From: Chitinophagaceae bacterium | Lineage (GTDB): Bacteria; Bacteroidota; Bacteroidia; Chitinophagales; Chitinophagaceae | Length of the DNA: 64,000 bases | Assembly: GCA_947380905.1 (NCBI GenBank) | Contig: CANCSS010000003.1 | Span: forward strand, 1 to 64,000 | Direction of reading: 5' to 3' | In this document: piece after piece, positions 15,551 to 25,105 of the stretch | Layout of the letters: every line of letters starts with the position of its first letter | How positions within the stretch are numbered: the stretch's first letter is position 1 | Translations under genes and position numbers: made by a program | The notes under the pieces: model-generated | Databases searched by the model: none | Told to the model about the DNA's origin: nothing | What the model saw: the letters and a program-made list of their open reading frames with translations, nothing else

Positions 15551-15589
15551 CATTTAGTTAAAATCGAAAGTCCCTAATTGCCAGAGGCT

Positions 15590-16000
15590 TTATTTATTAT
15601 AATTTGAGCTTTCTATCAAAAACCTTTCTTTATTGCTCTTGGAAGGCATCATGCAGGTAGATTTTTTTCCAAATAGGGAGTATCTATTTTTTGCAATTAA
15701 GTTATAAACCCCATCTCTTATAAACTTTGGCAATAGGGCAGTGTATTTAAAAAAATGTGGCCAACCCGTTAATAGTTTTGCAATTTCAATTACTGCTTCT
15801 GATTTGTAATATATTTTCTCATCCATTATGAAGATTATAGAATTGCATTCATCTAGAATAGCATGTTGATGCATTATACGCTTTCCAACTTCAGTTTGTT
15901 GTGCAACAAAATGTAAATTAATTTTGGCATCATGGTTTATTAAAAACAATACTGTTGAATTACACAAATTGCAAACCCCGTCAAATAGTATAATATTCAT
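15590..16000 (-). CDS. Thiol-disulfide oxidoreductase DCC-family protein (DUF393)
   Basis: This 136-residue cytoplasmic protein has the DCC-family signature FDGVCNLC at residues 6-13 (Cys10 and Cys13), followed by a thioredoxin-like alpha/beta pattern and the conserved C-terminal YNLIAKNRY and KKSTCMMP segments. The family is thought to act in thiol redox chemistry, but substrates are not defined. The gene is divergent from the SDR gene at 16196 and forms a single-gene unit. Confidence 0.9.
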   Translation of the reverse strand: MNIILFDGVCNLCNSTVLFLINHDAKINLHFVAQQTEVGKRIMHQHAILDECNSIIFIMDEKIYYKSEAVIEIAKLLTGWPHFFKYTALLPKFIRDGVYNLIAKNRYSLFGKKSTCMMPSKSNKERFLIESSNYNK

Positions 16001-16195
16001 GAAGCTAGTTCTAACTTAAAATAACCAGTATTTATTTAAAATTAGTTTATTTTATTCAATTGAATGATACCAACTAAATTAAATAAACGCATTATTTGAT
16101 AGGTAAGATCAATTTCAAACCATTTATAAACTACTTTTCTTTAAGACAACCTTTTTATGTTTTTTATGTTATAATGTTCATATAAAACAAATAGT

Positions 16196-16897
16196 ATGTC
16201 TAATTATATTATCATTGGCGGATCATCTGGAATGGGCCTGGAAGCGGTCAATCATTTGGCTCAATTAGGTAATAGGGTATATGCCACCTATCACACCCAC
16301 CCAACAGTCTCAGACAACAACCTTATTAGTTATCATCCATTAAATGTATTAGATGAGGCTTTAGATTTTTCGTATTTACCAGAATCAATCGATGGCATTG
16401 TGTATTGTCCTGGAGCGATTCAGCTTCGTCCTTTTGGCAGAATTGCCCCATCCGATTTCAATACTGATTTTAATTTACAAGTATTGGGTGCGATTAAATG
16501 CATACAATCTATCTTGGCTCAGCTAAAAAAGGGGACTAACCCTGCCATTGTCCTATTTTCAACTGTGGCAGTTCAAACGGGTTTAAATTTTCATACACAA
16601 GTAGCAGTTTCAAAAGGAGCCATAGAAGGTCTAACCAAGTCATTGGCTGCAGAATTTGCACCTACCATTCGTGTAAATTGCATTGCCCCTGGATTGACCA
16701 ATACGCCCTTGGCTGCAAGTTTATTAAATACCGACCAAAAAATGGAAGCCAATGCCCTTAGACATCCCCTAAAAAGAGTAGGTACGGTTCAGGATATTGC
16801 TGCTATGATTGAATTTTTATTATCTATTAAAGCTTCTTGGATAACTGGCCAAATTTTACATGTAGATGGTGGAATGAGCACTATTAAAAATGCTTAA
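16196..16897 (+). CDS. SDR-family oxidoreductase lacking the catalytic Tyr
   Basis: This 233-residue classical-length SDR has the cofactor loop GGSSGMG at 8-14, a FSTVAV strand with Ser122, and a C-terminal CIAPGLTNTP and ITGQILHVDGG. The active-site YxxxK reads VAVSK (Val136 in place of Tyr, Lys140 kept), so the usual proton donor is missing. A subgroup of Bacteroidota SDRs shares this HxxVAxxK form, in my recollection, so it may be a functional variant and not a dead copy. The substrate is unknown. It is divergent from the DCC gene. Confidence 0.85.
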   Translation: MSNYIIIGGSSGMGLEAVNHLAQLGNRVYATYHTHPTVSDNNLISYHPLNVLDEALDFSYLPESIDGIVYCPGAIQLRPFGRIAPSDFNTDFNLQVLGAIKCIQSILAQLKKGTNPAIVLFSTVAVQTGLNFHTQVAVSKGAIEGLTKSLAAEFAPTIRVNCIAPGLTNTPLAASLLNTDQKMEANALRHPLKRVGTVQDIAAMIEFLLSIKASWITGQILHVDGGMSTIKNA

Positions 16898-17045
16898 AAC
16901 AATTTGATTCAACAAATAATTTAAATTCTTATGGCTAAAGTTATATCAAATAGGTTAAAATCAGCTATAAAGTATTTGATAGAATTCAATAGCATTTTAT
17001 AAATATTACTTCTATAACTGTCAAACGTCAGCATAAAGATTTATT

Positions 17046-19496
17046 TTATTTCTTTTTCTGAAGCGTCAAATAATCAAGATAATAAATCAACCGCACATTA
17101 AATTCATTTCCATGAGGCTCTTGGAATACTTGTGATAAATTTTTCGTGTAATTTGTATACTGCAATCCATCAATCGGGAAATTAGATCCTAAGGCATTTT
17201 TCCATCCCACAATCAATTTACTTCCGTATTTAAAATCCCAGGTATAAAACATATCTAAGTTAAATACGTTGAAATTCTGATCCTGACCATTAACAAAAAC
17301 ATGCGGTTGAAAATCTCCATTTATATCTGTAGAAAAGAAATTGCTATACAAAACTTGGCTCCAGTAATGGCGTGCACGCATGGTTAAATTCATGGTTGAC
17401 GTGAAATTGTAAATACCACTCAATACACTTGTAAAGCTGGTGTTTTTTCGTCTTCCTGCAATGGGCTCTCCATTGGTTTCTCTAAATGCATAGCCATATT
17501 GCCCATTGTCTACTATTCGATTTAAATCAAGGTCTAAACTAAAATGTTCGTTAAAACGATAACGTGGGCCAATTTCAATTGAGTTATAAGAATCTAATGG
17601 ATATTCAGGTGCTTCTGCAATTCCCAAAGTATAACGAATAAAAAAACTTTTTCTACTATCGCTACTTCCATTTATACTAGAATACCAGTATGGCATACGT
17701 TTTATGGATTTGCCAGGAGTGCGCATTTCAAAAAAATCTTGTTGCCAAACTGGTTGATAGTTAACCGATAAAGTTAAATCCCAAAAATTTCTAAAAACCC
17801 AAAAACCTGTTCCTTTCAATACTACATTTGAAAATTTAAATGGCACATATAAATAAACAGGCAATACGCTCAATGAATAATTTTGGCTAATAAAATTTTT
17901 GGTTGGTGTAAATACATAGTAGCCAATATTTCCTATCCCAGAAAATTCATTAGGGGCTTTAAGAAAGCCCAAATCATTTGGGTCGTATTTTTCTGATTCT
18001 ATGGTATTAGATACAGCGTATTGCCAGTTACCACTTATTTTGGCTAATTTTAAATAACTGGCATACCCTTGATAATTATTTATACCTGTTATGTAACTTT
18101 GTCTTGTACCCCAAGTAAAATTAAATCGATTATCCTGGTCAAATAAATTTAAATCAACTCCACTCACATTCGAATTTCTAGCGCCACCACTTCGACCCAC
18201 ATTGGTGTTTGTAAAAGTGATAGACGATCTGCCTTTCAGCGCTTGATCTAATACTAAAATGTTATAATTAGCGAGCGGTTCTGTTTCAATGGAAGTTCTT
18301 GCACCCGTTGTTTTATTTTCATAGATGGCGTACATAGGCGCTGTGACTGCATTGAATACTCCAATTCCCAATTTAGATTTATTTCGGCCAGAAAATTTTG
18401 AAGCATTGTATAATTGGGTAATACCAGGATTTGTAATCATCCTCAAATTAGGGTCACTATTTACCTGATCCGTTATGGCTTGGTAATTGGTGGGTGTGCT
18501 ACCAACTCTTCTCGAATAAAATAATCCAGCTTTATTAAACAGCTCTAATCCTTCTGTAAAAAAGGGTCTATTTTCTTGAAATTGTACTTCATAGGGGGTA
18601 AGATTTAGTACCACATTATCTGAAACAACTTGACCAAAATCTGGAATCAATGTTGCGTCTAAAGTAAAACTTTCGTTTACCCCATATTTTAAATCCATTC
18701 CACCATTACGCAATAAAGTAGTATTGGTTGTGCCATTGGTTAGTGGAGTTGTTCTAACACCAGCAGTAATATAAGGCAATAGTGATAACCTTAGGGGAGG
18801 TACAATATTTATTACCCCTGTTAAGTTCCCAAATTGATTTACAAACCCATTTTGCTTTGGATCTACTTTATTCCAAAAAGTACCTTCATTATTTCGTCGG
18901 ATATACCTTTGAAAATTAACACCCCAGTCTTGAATTTCTTTTTTTGAGAATCGCAAAGCTGAATAAGGTATCTTCATTTCTACAATCCAACCATCTTTCT
19001 GCATCGTTACTTTACTTTCCCAAACTGCATCCCAAGTATAATCTGTTGGCAAACCAAACTGTGAAACTTTATTAGCCACCAGACGTCCATCCGACTGCAC
19101 GTTTCTTGCAGTAACCAAAAATTGATAGCCATTTTGATTGTCGTTATAGGTATCAAAAAAAACACTGAAATAATCAATGTCCTGGCGAGATTCACCATCG
19201 CGAGATGTTAATTGCTTTCGGATGAGTTTGGGATCATCATATAGATAGGCGCCTATAAACACCGCTTGATCACTATATAAAACGCGCACTTGTGTTTTTT
19301 GCTTTGCAGGCTCACCAAAAGTTGGAAAATTCACAATAAAACTATCTGCAATGGCCGCTTGTTGCCAGACGGCCTCATCCAAAATTCCGTCTATTTTAAT
19401 AGAGGTATTGATTTTTAATGCAGCTAGATTTTTTTCTTGCGCAAACACATTGCAAACCAATAAAATTCCAAAAAGAAATCCTAATATTTTATTCAT
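17046..19496 (-). CDS. DUF5916 outer-membrane protein with CBM9-like N-terminal domain
   Basis: This 816-residue exported protein has a signal peptide ending at NVFA-Q. Residues ~22-220 form a DOMON/CBM9-like sandwich (IDGILDEAVWQQAAIADSFI; FSVFFDTYNDNQNGYQFLVT; WIVEMKIPYSALRF). The remaining ~590 residues are the DUF5916 beta-rich region, which alternates aromatic residues as in an outer-membrane barrel. It is common in Bacteroidota, and its role is unproven. It is a single gene with no clear partner. Confidence 0.85.
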   Translation of the reverse strand: MNKILGFLFGILLVCNVFAQEKNLAALKINTSIKIDGILDEAVWQQAAIADSFIVNFPTFGEPAKQKTQVRVLYSDQAVFIGAYLYDDPKLIRKQLTSRDGESRQDIDYFSVFFDTYNDNQNGYQFLVTARNVQSDGRLVANKVSQFGLPTDYTWDAVWESKVTMQKDGWIVEMKIPYSALRFSKKEIQDWGVNFQRYIRRNNEGTFWNKVDPKQNGFVNQFGNLTGVINIVPPLRLSLLPYITAGVRTTPLTNGTTNTTLLRNGGMDLKYGVNESFTLDATLIPDFGQVVSDNVVLNLTPYEVQFQENRPFFTEGLELFNKAGLFYSRRVGSTPTNYQAITDQVNSDPNLRMITNPGITQLYNASKFSGRNKSKLGIGVFNAVTAPMYAIYENKTTGARTSIETEPLANYNILVLDQALKGRSSITFTNTNVGRSGGARNSNVSGVDLNLFDQDNRFNFTWGTRQSYITGINNYQGYASYLKLAKISGNWQYAVSNTIESEKYDPNDLGFLKAPNEFSGIGNIGYYVFTPTKNFISQNYSLSVLPVYLYVPFKFSNVVLKGTGFWVFRNFWDLTLSVNYQPVWQQDFFEMRTPGKSIKRMPYWYSSINGSSDSRKSFFIRYTLGIAEAPEYPLDSYNSIEIGPRYRFNEHFSLDLDLNRIVDNGQYGYAFRETNGEPIAGRRKNTSFTSVLSGIYNFTSTMNLTMRARHYWSQVLYSNFFSTDINGDFQPHVFVNGQDQNFNVFNLDMFYTWDFKYGSKLIVGWKNALGSNFPIDGLQYTNYTKNLSQVFQEPHGNEFNVRLIYYLDYLTLQKKK

Positions 19497-19604
19497 AGTA
19501 AGTGCGCAAAACTAAATAAATAACCTTTGCCAAAATCTAAAATAACATAGATAGCGCATAACACACCTCGAAAATATCTTTGGGACAGAGAAATAGGCTT
19601 TTTA

Positions 19605-19664
19605 TTGGAGGTACTTGATAGATGAAAATCAATTTTGGAGCTACTTGATAGATGAAAATCAATG
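19605..19664 (+). repeat. Two tandem 30-bp repeats
   Basis: Units 19605-19634 and 19635-19664 both read TTGGAG, then G or C, then TACTTGATAGATGAAAATCA and AT; they differ at the seventh base and the last base. The end runs into TGAAAATCAATGACTTACAT, a near copy of the sequence that follows tRNA fragment C at 2920. Confidence 0.85.
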
Positions 19665-19864
19665 ACTTACATTGTAGCTTGGGGCAATATTGTTTTGTGT
19701 GAGGTTTTGCTTATTACAATACAATTGTAAAACACTATTTTTAGATAGCCATAAATCTAAGGTCCAAAAGCCTAAATTGGCTTGATCATAGCATTACCGA
19801 TTTAATAATATAGTTAGGTTGATTCTGGTCTTAAGGTTTAATCTTTTTCTAGCTAGTTAAAATA

Positions 19865-19894
19865 AAAGAGGCCTCTATTGTTAGAAGCCTCTTT
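19865..19894 (-). terminator. Terminator after NTF2-like gene
   Basis: A 13-bp stem with one mismatch (19865-19877 with 19882-19894, AAAGAGGCCTCTA core) and loop TTGT. It is nearly the same hairpin as at 26237-26262 and lies downstream of the minus-strand gene ending at 19922. Confidence 0.75.
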
Positions 19895-19921
19895 AGATGT
19901 ATTTTGAAACTAGAAACGCAA

Positions 19922-20413
19922 TTATTTATCTAATTCCTTAGTTAAATCAGCCACATTGCAACGCTCTCTTAAGCCGGTAATTAATCCAGCATCATTAAAA
20001 TGGAATACTGCATAATATTTCATTCGAGACGTTTTCCCATTACTAGCAAATTTACTCACCCATGTGCCATACACTCTAACATCTGAATTTAATTGGTAAG
20101 TAGAATCAAGACCTGGATAAAAATCGGCATCCTCGAATTTGATTTCTTTAAACATTTTCATAATGCCTTTATCTCCATTTAGCAATGCTTCTTTGGGAAG
20201 TGCATCTTGTCCAATTTCTGTTCCATCCCATGTAAAATCCTCGGAAAATAAAGCAGCTTCTTTGATGCTATCTCTTGCAGAGAAAACTTCTATAAACTGT
20301 TTTGCAGTCACAAGATTTTTATTAAACTTATTTAAGTTGTCGTTTGTCTCTTTTTTTGGAGTACAGGCAAATATTACTATTGAAGCAATAGCAATGAATG
20401 TTATTTTTTTCAT
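19922..20413 (-). CDS. NTF2-like lipoprotein
   Basis: This 163-residue lipoprotein (lipobox SIVIFAC, Cys17) has an NTF2/SnoaL-like core. It has a helix with AKQFIEVFSARD, then FSEDFTWDGTEIG, then strands VRVYGTWVSKF and KYYAVFHFNDAGLITGLRE. Function is unknown; proteins of this fold bind or transform small molecules. It probably forms an operon with the membrane-protein gene 38 bp upstream. It ends in a strong hairpin shared with another NTF2-like unit at 26237. Confidence 0.75.
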   Translation of the reverse strand: MKKITFIAIASIVIFACTPKKETNDNLNKFNKNLVTAKQFIEVFSARDSIKEAALFSEDFTWDGTEIGQDALPKEALLNGDKGIMKMFKEIKFEDADFYPGLDSTYQLNSDVRVYGTWVSKFASNGKTSRMKYYAVFHFNDAGLITGLRERCNVADLTKELDK

Positions 20414-20451
20414 TTTTTATAATTTATATATTTTTAGTTAATTGCGTATTA

Positions 20452-20859
20452 TTAGGCCTTTGTTTTATTAGTAACAAAAATTGCTGCAGCACCCATGATG
20501 GAAGCAATAGCTGCAGTAAGTATTACATCGGCAACGATTACTGTTACATCTTTATAAATTACACCAACTGCATAAAATCCAAGATCAAAATTAGCCTCAA
20601 CTATTAAGGCTATAATGAATGCCAAAGTTGCCCCTGACGCTACAGTGGATACTTTTACCTTTTCTAATATATAAGCAATGAAAAATCCCCAGCATAAAGT
20701 GGATGCTATAGATGCCCACCATTTAATGGTACTAAAATCGGTAGGGTATATATTTGCGTCGAAATAAGTTTTGAATAAAAAATTGTAAAATAAATTAGCA
20801 AGAATAATTGAAACAATGGAAGCAACAATCCCGCCTTTGATAAATTTGTTGGTGTTCAT
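20452..20859 (-). CDS. Small four-helix membrane protein, hypothetical
   Basis: This protein of about 135 residues has four predicted transmembrane helices (about 8-28, 44-64, 73-92 and 100-126 from the ATG at 20859; nine more residues are possible from 20886). No family is recognised. The pattern is like small DUF-type membrane proteins that accompany NTF2-like genes, and here an NTF2-like lipoprotein gene follows after 38 bp. Function is unknown. Confidence 0.7.
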   Translation of the reverse strand: MNTNKFIKGGIVASIVSIILANLFYNFLFKTYFDANIYPTDFSTIKWWASIASTLCWGFFIAYILEKVKVSTVASGATLAFIIALIVEANFDLGFYAVGVIYKDVTVIVADVILTAAIASIMGAAAIFVTNKTKA

Positions 20860-20886
20860 AATGTTGATTTTAGTTGAAATGACCAT

Positions 20887-21314
20887 AGTTCATTTCAATG
20901 ATTAAATAGTTGTCTAAGGAATGATAGGAATTACAGGAATAGTAAATAGAGTTATTGCTTTATAATGACAATAGAGTAGGTGATTTACTTTTAAAAGGTA
21001 AGTAATATATTTAAACATTTAAAGTATTTTGATTGAATCCTTGCTGGAGTAAACGATCACTTTACATTAATACATTTTGACTTTAAAATCATAACTCATT
21101 GTAAATCAGTAATTTAGTTTAAATTAGGTAATTTTTATTCTTCATAGGTAATGAGGTATCCATTTTATTAGAAAAGAAAAATTACTATATTTAATTAACG
21201 GAACTCTTAGGGTCAAAGGTTTTCCTTGTTTTGACAAAGAATAGGTTGGTCTGAATCTGAGGTAAATTTCGTTTTAAAAGTCTTTCTTACAATTTTAATT
21301 ATTCAATCTTCTAA
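20887..21314. other. 428-bp divergent intergenic region
   Basis: It separates the minus-strand membrane-protein gene from the plus-strand ThuA operon. It contains a TTACTTTTAAAAGGTAAGTA element (20984-21003), related to the palindromes at 46479 and 53542, and a GTTTTAAAAGTCTTTCTTAC stretch near 21271-21290. No coding frame is supported. Confidence 0.5.
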
Positions 21315-24233
21315 ATGATCATACCCATGGATTGGTTTTCAAAAAAAACAGTTTCTTTTTTTACATTTCTTGTAATGTCGGCCCAGTTATTTGCTCAATC
21401 GCCTAAACGATTAGAGCTTTTATTTTTAGGGCACGATAGTAAACATCATAATTCTGAAGTGCTGGCTAGTATTATGTCAAAACAATATTTTAAAAAAGGC
21501 ATCAATATTACTTATACCAACAACATAAATGATTTAAACGATAAAACCTTGAAACCTTATGATGGCTTAATTCTTTATGCCAACTATGATACAATTAGTA
21601 AGGATCATGCAACTGCTTTGTTGAATTTTGTAAAAAATGGAAAAGGGTTTATCCCACTGCATTGTGGTTCTTATTGTTTTAGAAATGCACCAGAAGTTGT
21701 GGAAATGATTGGTGGTCAATTTAAAGAACATGGTTATGATTCCTTCCCATCCATCTTTAAAGACAACAGCAATCCCATATTAAAAAATGTACTTCCCTTT
21801 TATACGAAAGATGAAACTTATATTCATACCCTTTTAAGTCCAAAAATCAATGTCATTACAGAGCGCAAGCAGGGGGAAAGAAACGAACCTTATACTTGGA
21901 CGCAAAATGTTGGTAAAGGAAGGGTATTTTATACTGCTTATGGACACGACGAAATCACTTTTAACAACCCTCAATTTTTACAATTGGTTGAAAATGGAAT
22001 TTTATGGGCTGTGAATGATCAAGCACTAGCTAGTTTGAAAGCTTTTGAAATTGCAGAACCCACTTATACAGATGCGAAAATCCCTAACTATGAAAAGCGC
22101 AACCCTGCTCCAAAATACCAAGGCTCTTTAAATCCGACTGCATCTCAATCCCTTATTCAAGTCCCTGTTGGTTTTGATTTAAAACTTTTTGCTTCTGAAC
22201 CCATGATCATCAATCCTATTTATATTAATTGGGATGAGAAAGGTCGTTTATGGGCCATTGAAACCATAGATTATCCTAATGAAGTGAGAGAAAATAAGGA
22301 AGGTGGACAGGATAGAATTGTTATTTTGGAAGATACCGACAACGATGGAAAAGCTGATAAATCAACTGTTTTTGCAGAGAAGCTTAACATTCCTACCAGT
22401 TTTACTTTTTCAAACGGAGGTATTGTAGTTGCTCAAGCACCTTATTTTTTATTTTTAAAAGATATCAATGGAGATGACAAAGCCGATATCAAAGATACCA
22501 TCTTAACTGGCTGGGGCATTACGGATACGCATGCAGGCCCTTCTAATTTAAGGTATGGCTTAGATAATAAAATTTGGGGTACGGTAGGGTATGCTGGTTA
22601 TTTTAATAAAAAAGGTAAAGACTCTACAGAGTTTAGCATGGGCATTTATAGTTTCAAGCCCAACAACAAAAAAGTTAATGACATTGAATTTTTAGGCGGT
22701 ACCACTAATAATACATGGGGCCTCGGCTTTACTGAAGAGTTTGATGTTTTTGCCTCCACCGCCAATAATACGCATAGTGTATTTTTTGGTATTCCAAAAA
22801 GAGTCTTAAAAAAAGTATATCCTGAAAAATCCGGCACTGAAAAAATTGATGCCCATTATGCCATGCATGTGGTTACTAAAAATTTAAGGCAAGTAGATGT
22901 GTTTGGTGGTTTTACTGCAGCAGCTGGACAAAGTATTTATACTGCAAGAAATTATCCATCCGATTTTTGGAATAAAGTAGCTATGGTAACTGAGCCTACA
23001 GGACGATTGATTCATAAAAATTACATTGAACAAGTGGGTTCTGGATTTAAAGAAAAAGGGGATGGCTGGAATTTAGTGGCCAGTGCAGACGAGTGGTTTG
23101 CACCTATACAATCCGAAGTGGGTCCTGATGGCAATGTTTGGATCACTGACTGGTATGATTTTATCATTCAACACAATCCAACGCCAGTAGGTTTTGACAA
23201 TGGGAAAGGGAATGCGCATATCAACCCATTGAGAGATCATGAAAGAGGGCGTATTTATCGTTTAGTTTATAAGGATGGCCCTGTGAATACTCCTATAAGT
23301 TTAGACAAAAATGACAAAGCGGGTTTACTAAAAGCATTGAGCAATAATAATATGTTTTGGAGAACCACAGCTCAGAGATTATTAGTGGAGTCAAAGGATG
23401 TTTCTGTTGCTGCTGAGTTGTACAAAATAATTAAAAATAGTAAATCAGATGAGATTGGTATTAATCCATCGGCGATTCATGCTTTATGGACTTTGCATGG
23501 ATTGGGCTTATTAAAAAACAATCAAGCAGCCATTGCTGTGGCTATAGGCGCTTTAAGAAATACATCAGCAGGTGTTAGAAAAGCTGCTGTAGAAGTGACC
23601 AAAGAATTGCCAAATGCGGTAAGTGTTTATCAAAATGCTAAAATATTTGAGGATGTTGATTTAAGAGTTCGATTGGCAGCAGTCATTGCATTGGCAGACA
23701 TGAAACCATCTGCAGCCGCTTTTGCTATTTTGAATAAGATGTTGTTGGTGAAAGAAAATGCTGATGACAAGTGGATTAACATGGCTTTAAGATCGGCAAG
23801 AGGGACGCATATTAACATGAGTAAAGACAAAAATGTCGTTGCCACTATTATTGATCAGACAATCAATATTTCAGTCATTAAAAATCAAATGAAATATGAT
23901 GTAACTGAATTCACCGTAAAAGCAGGCAGTACGGTAAAAATTAATTTTAATAATGTGGATTACATGCAACACAACTTATTAATTTTAAGACCAGGTTCAA
24001 AGGATAGAGTGGGTGCAGCTGCAGATAAATTGGCCATGGAGCCCAATGGTGCAGAATTAAATTATGTTCCAAAAATGTGGGAAGTATTATTTTCTACGCC
24101 TTTAGTGAATCCACAAAAAAAGTATTCAATGACCATCAATGTGCCAGACAATGTGGGAGATTATCCTTATATCTGTTCATTTCCTGGCCATTGGCGCAAT
24201 ATGAATGGGGTCATGAAAGTGGTTGCTAAATAA
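21315..24233 (+). CDS. Secreted ThuA / PVC-type dehydrogenase / HEAT / cupredoxin fusion
   Basis: This 972-residue exported protein has a signal peptide (cut near LFAQ). Residues ~30-232 are a ThuA-like domain (LLFLGHDSKHHNSEVL; GRVFYTAYGHDE). Residues ~275-640 form a sugar-dehydrogenase-type beta-propeller (GFDLKLFASEP; DTDNDGKADK; GPDGNVWITDWYDF). HEAT-like helices span about 650-820. The C-terminal blue-copper domain has ligands His886, Cys954, His959 and Met963 (CSFPGHWRNM). The propeller probably oxidises a sugar and passes electrons to copper; this is inference from domain families. A sugar epimerase and an oxidoreductase gene follow at 6- and 5-bp gaps. ATG 21327 is an alternative start. 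Confidence 0.9.
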   Translation: MIIPMDWFSKKTVSFFTFLVMSAQLFAQSPKRLELLFLGHDSKHHNSEVLASIMSKQYFKKGINITYTNNINDLNDKTLKPYDGLILYANYDTISKDHATALLNFVKNGKGFIPLHCGSYCFRNAPEVVEMIGGQFKEHGYDSFPSIFKDNSNPILKNVLPFYTKDETYIHTLLSPKINVITERKQGERNEPYTWTQNVGKGRVFYTAYGHDEITFNNPQFLQLVENGILWAVNDQALASLKAFEIAEPTYTDAKIPNYEKRNPAPKYQGSLNPTASQSLIQVPVGFDLKLFASEPMIINPIYINWDEKGRLWAIETIDYPNEVRENKEGGQDRIVILEDTDNDGKADKSTVFAEKLNIPTSFTFSNGGIVVAQAPYFLFLKDINGDDKADIKDTILTGWGITDTHAGPSNLRYGLDNKIWGTVGYAGYFNKKGKDSTEFSMGIYSFKPNNKKVNDIEFLGGTTNNTWGLGFTEEFDVFASTANNTHSVFFGIPKRVLKKVYPEKSGTEKIDAHYAMHVVTKNLRQVDVFGGFTAAAGQSIYTARNYPSDFWNKVAMVTEPTGRLIHKNYIEQVGSGFKEKGDGWNLVASADEWFAPIQSEVGPDGNVWITDWYDFIIQHNPTPVGFDNGKGNAHINPLRDHERGRIYRLVYKDGPVNTPISLDKNDKAGLLKALSNNNMFWRTTAQRLLVESKDVSVAAELYKIIKNSKSDEIGINPSAIHALWTLHGLGLLKNNQAAIAVAIGALRNTSAGVRKAAVEVTKELPNAVSVYQNAKIFEDVDLRVRLAAVIALADMKPSAAAFAILNKMLLVKENADDKWINMALRSARGTHINMSKDKNVVATIIDQTINISVIKNQMKYDVTEFTVKAGSTVKINFNNVDYMQHNLLILRPGSKDRVGAAADKLAMEPNGAELNYVPKMWEVLFSTPLVNPQKKYSMTINVPDNVGDYPYICSFPGHWRNMNGVMKVVAK

Positions 24234-24239
24234 TATTTC

Positions 24240-25100
24240 ATGTTAGCAAAATATAAATTTGCAGTAAGTAGTTGGCTTTTTGTTTCTCCTTTTACAACAG
24301 AAAGTATAGAGCCTATTTTTGAAAAAGTAGCACAACTAGGATATGATGCCATAGAAATTGCAGTTGAAGATCCCGAACTAATTGATGCTGAAAAAGTAGC
24401 TATTGCTTTACGCAAATACCATTTGACTGCGGTTGTCTGTGGCGCTTTTGGTTCCTCCAGAGATTTAACCAGTCATGATCCTGCCATTCATCAACAATGC
24501 TTTGACTACATTGAAGCTTGTTTAAAACTATGCAATCAATGGGGTACCAACTTTCTTGCTGGTCCTATTTACTCGGCTGTGGGCAAGCGTAGAATGTTAT
24601 CGTCAATTGATAGAAGAAAAGAGTGGGATTTGGCTGTTAAAAATGTGCGCATTGCTTGTGAAATGGCAGCGCAACACCATTGCCAGTTGGCGATAGAGCC
24701 TATTAACCGTTTTGAAACGGATTTAGTAAACACTGCTGCAGATGTTTGTAAGCTGGTCCAAGATATTAAACATCCAGCTGCAAAAATTAGTTTAGATAGT
24801 TTCCATATGAATATGGAAGAAAAAAATCCTACAGATGCCATCTTACAAGCAGGTAACAACTTAATTCATATGCAAATTTCCGAAAACCACAGAGGTATTC
24901 CTGGCACAGGAACTACTCCATGGGACCAATATGCAGCTGGACTAAATAAAATAAATTACCAAGGGGTGATTAGTGTAGAAAGTTTCACGCCCATGAATCA
25001 ACAATTGGCAGAAGCAGTTTGTATTTGGAAGCCACTCGCAGATAGTCAAGAAATATTTGCTCAACAAGGCTTGAATTTTATGAAAAAAACATTTAAATAA
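24240..25100 (+). CDS. Sugar phosphate isomerase/epimerase (xylose-isomerase-like TIM barrel)
   Basis: This 286-residue TIM barrel of the AP endonuclease 2/xylose isomerase-like superfamily is closest to D-tagatose 3-epimerase/IolE-type enzymes. Metal ligands are visible in order: Glu in LAIEPINRFET, Asp in KISLDSFHMNM, His in QISENHRG and Glu in GVISVESF. It has no signal peptide and is cytoplasmic. It lies between the ThuA-dehydrogenase fusion and a Gfo/Idh/MocA oxidoreductase with almost no gaps, so it probably acts on the same sugar, perhaps a 3-keto or 2-keto intermediate (inference). Confidence 0.9.
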   Translation: MLAKYKFAVSSWLFVSPFTTESIEPIFEKVAQLGYDAIEIAVEDPELIDAEKVAIALRKYHLTAVVCGAFGSSRDLTSHDPAIHQQCFDYIEACLKLCNQWGTNFLAGPIYSAVGKRRMLSSIDRRKEWDLAVKNVRIACEMAAQHHCQLAIEPINRFETDLVNTAADVCKLVQDIKHPAAKISLDSFHMNMEEKNPTDAILQAGNNLIHMQISENHRGIPGTGTTPWDQYAAGLNKINYQGVISVESFTPMNQQLAEAVCIWKPLADSQEIFAQQGLNFMKKTFK

Positions 25101-25105
25101 AAAGT

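Larger units (their letters stand above)
19497..19921. other. 425-bp intergenic region with tandem repeat and terminator
   Basis: It holds two tandem 30-bp units (19605-19664), a 21-bp motif shared with 2920-2940 and 30151-30171, and the terminator at 19865-19894. No coding frame is supported. Confidence 0.6.

Noticed and set aside
24167..24415. 82-codon minus-strand ORF over the ThuA/epimerase junction
   Set aside because: It overlaps two strongly supported genes on the other strand and its sequence is low-complexity Ser/Ala-rich, as expected of a shadow frame.
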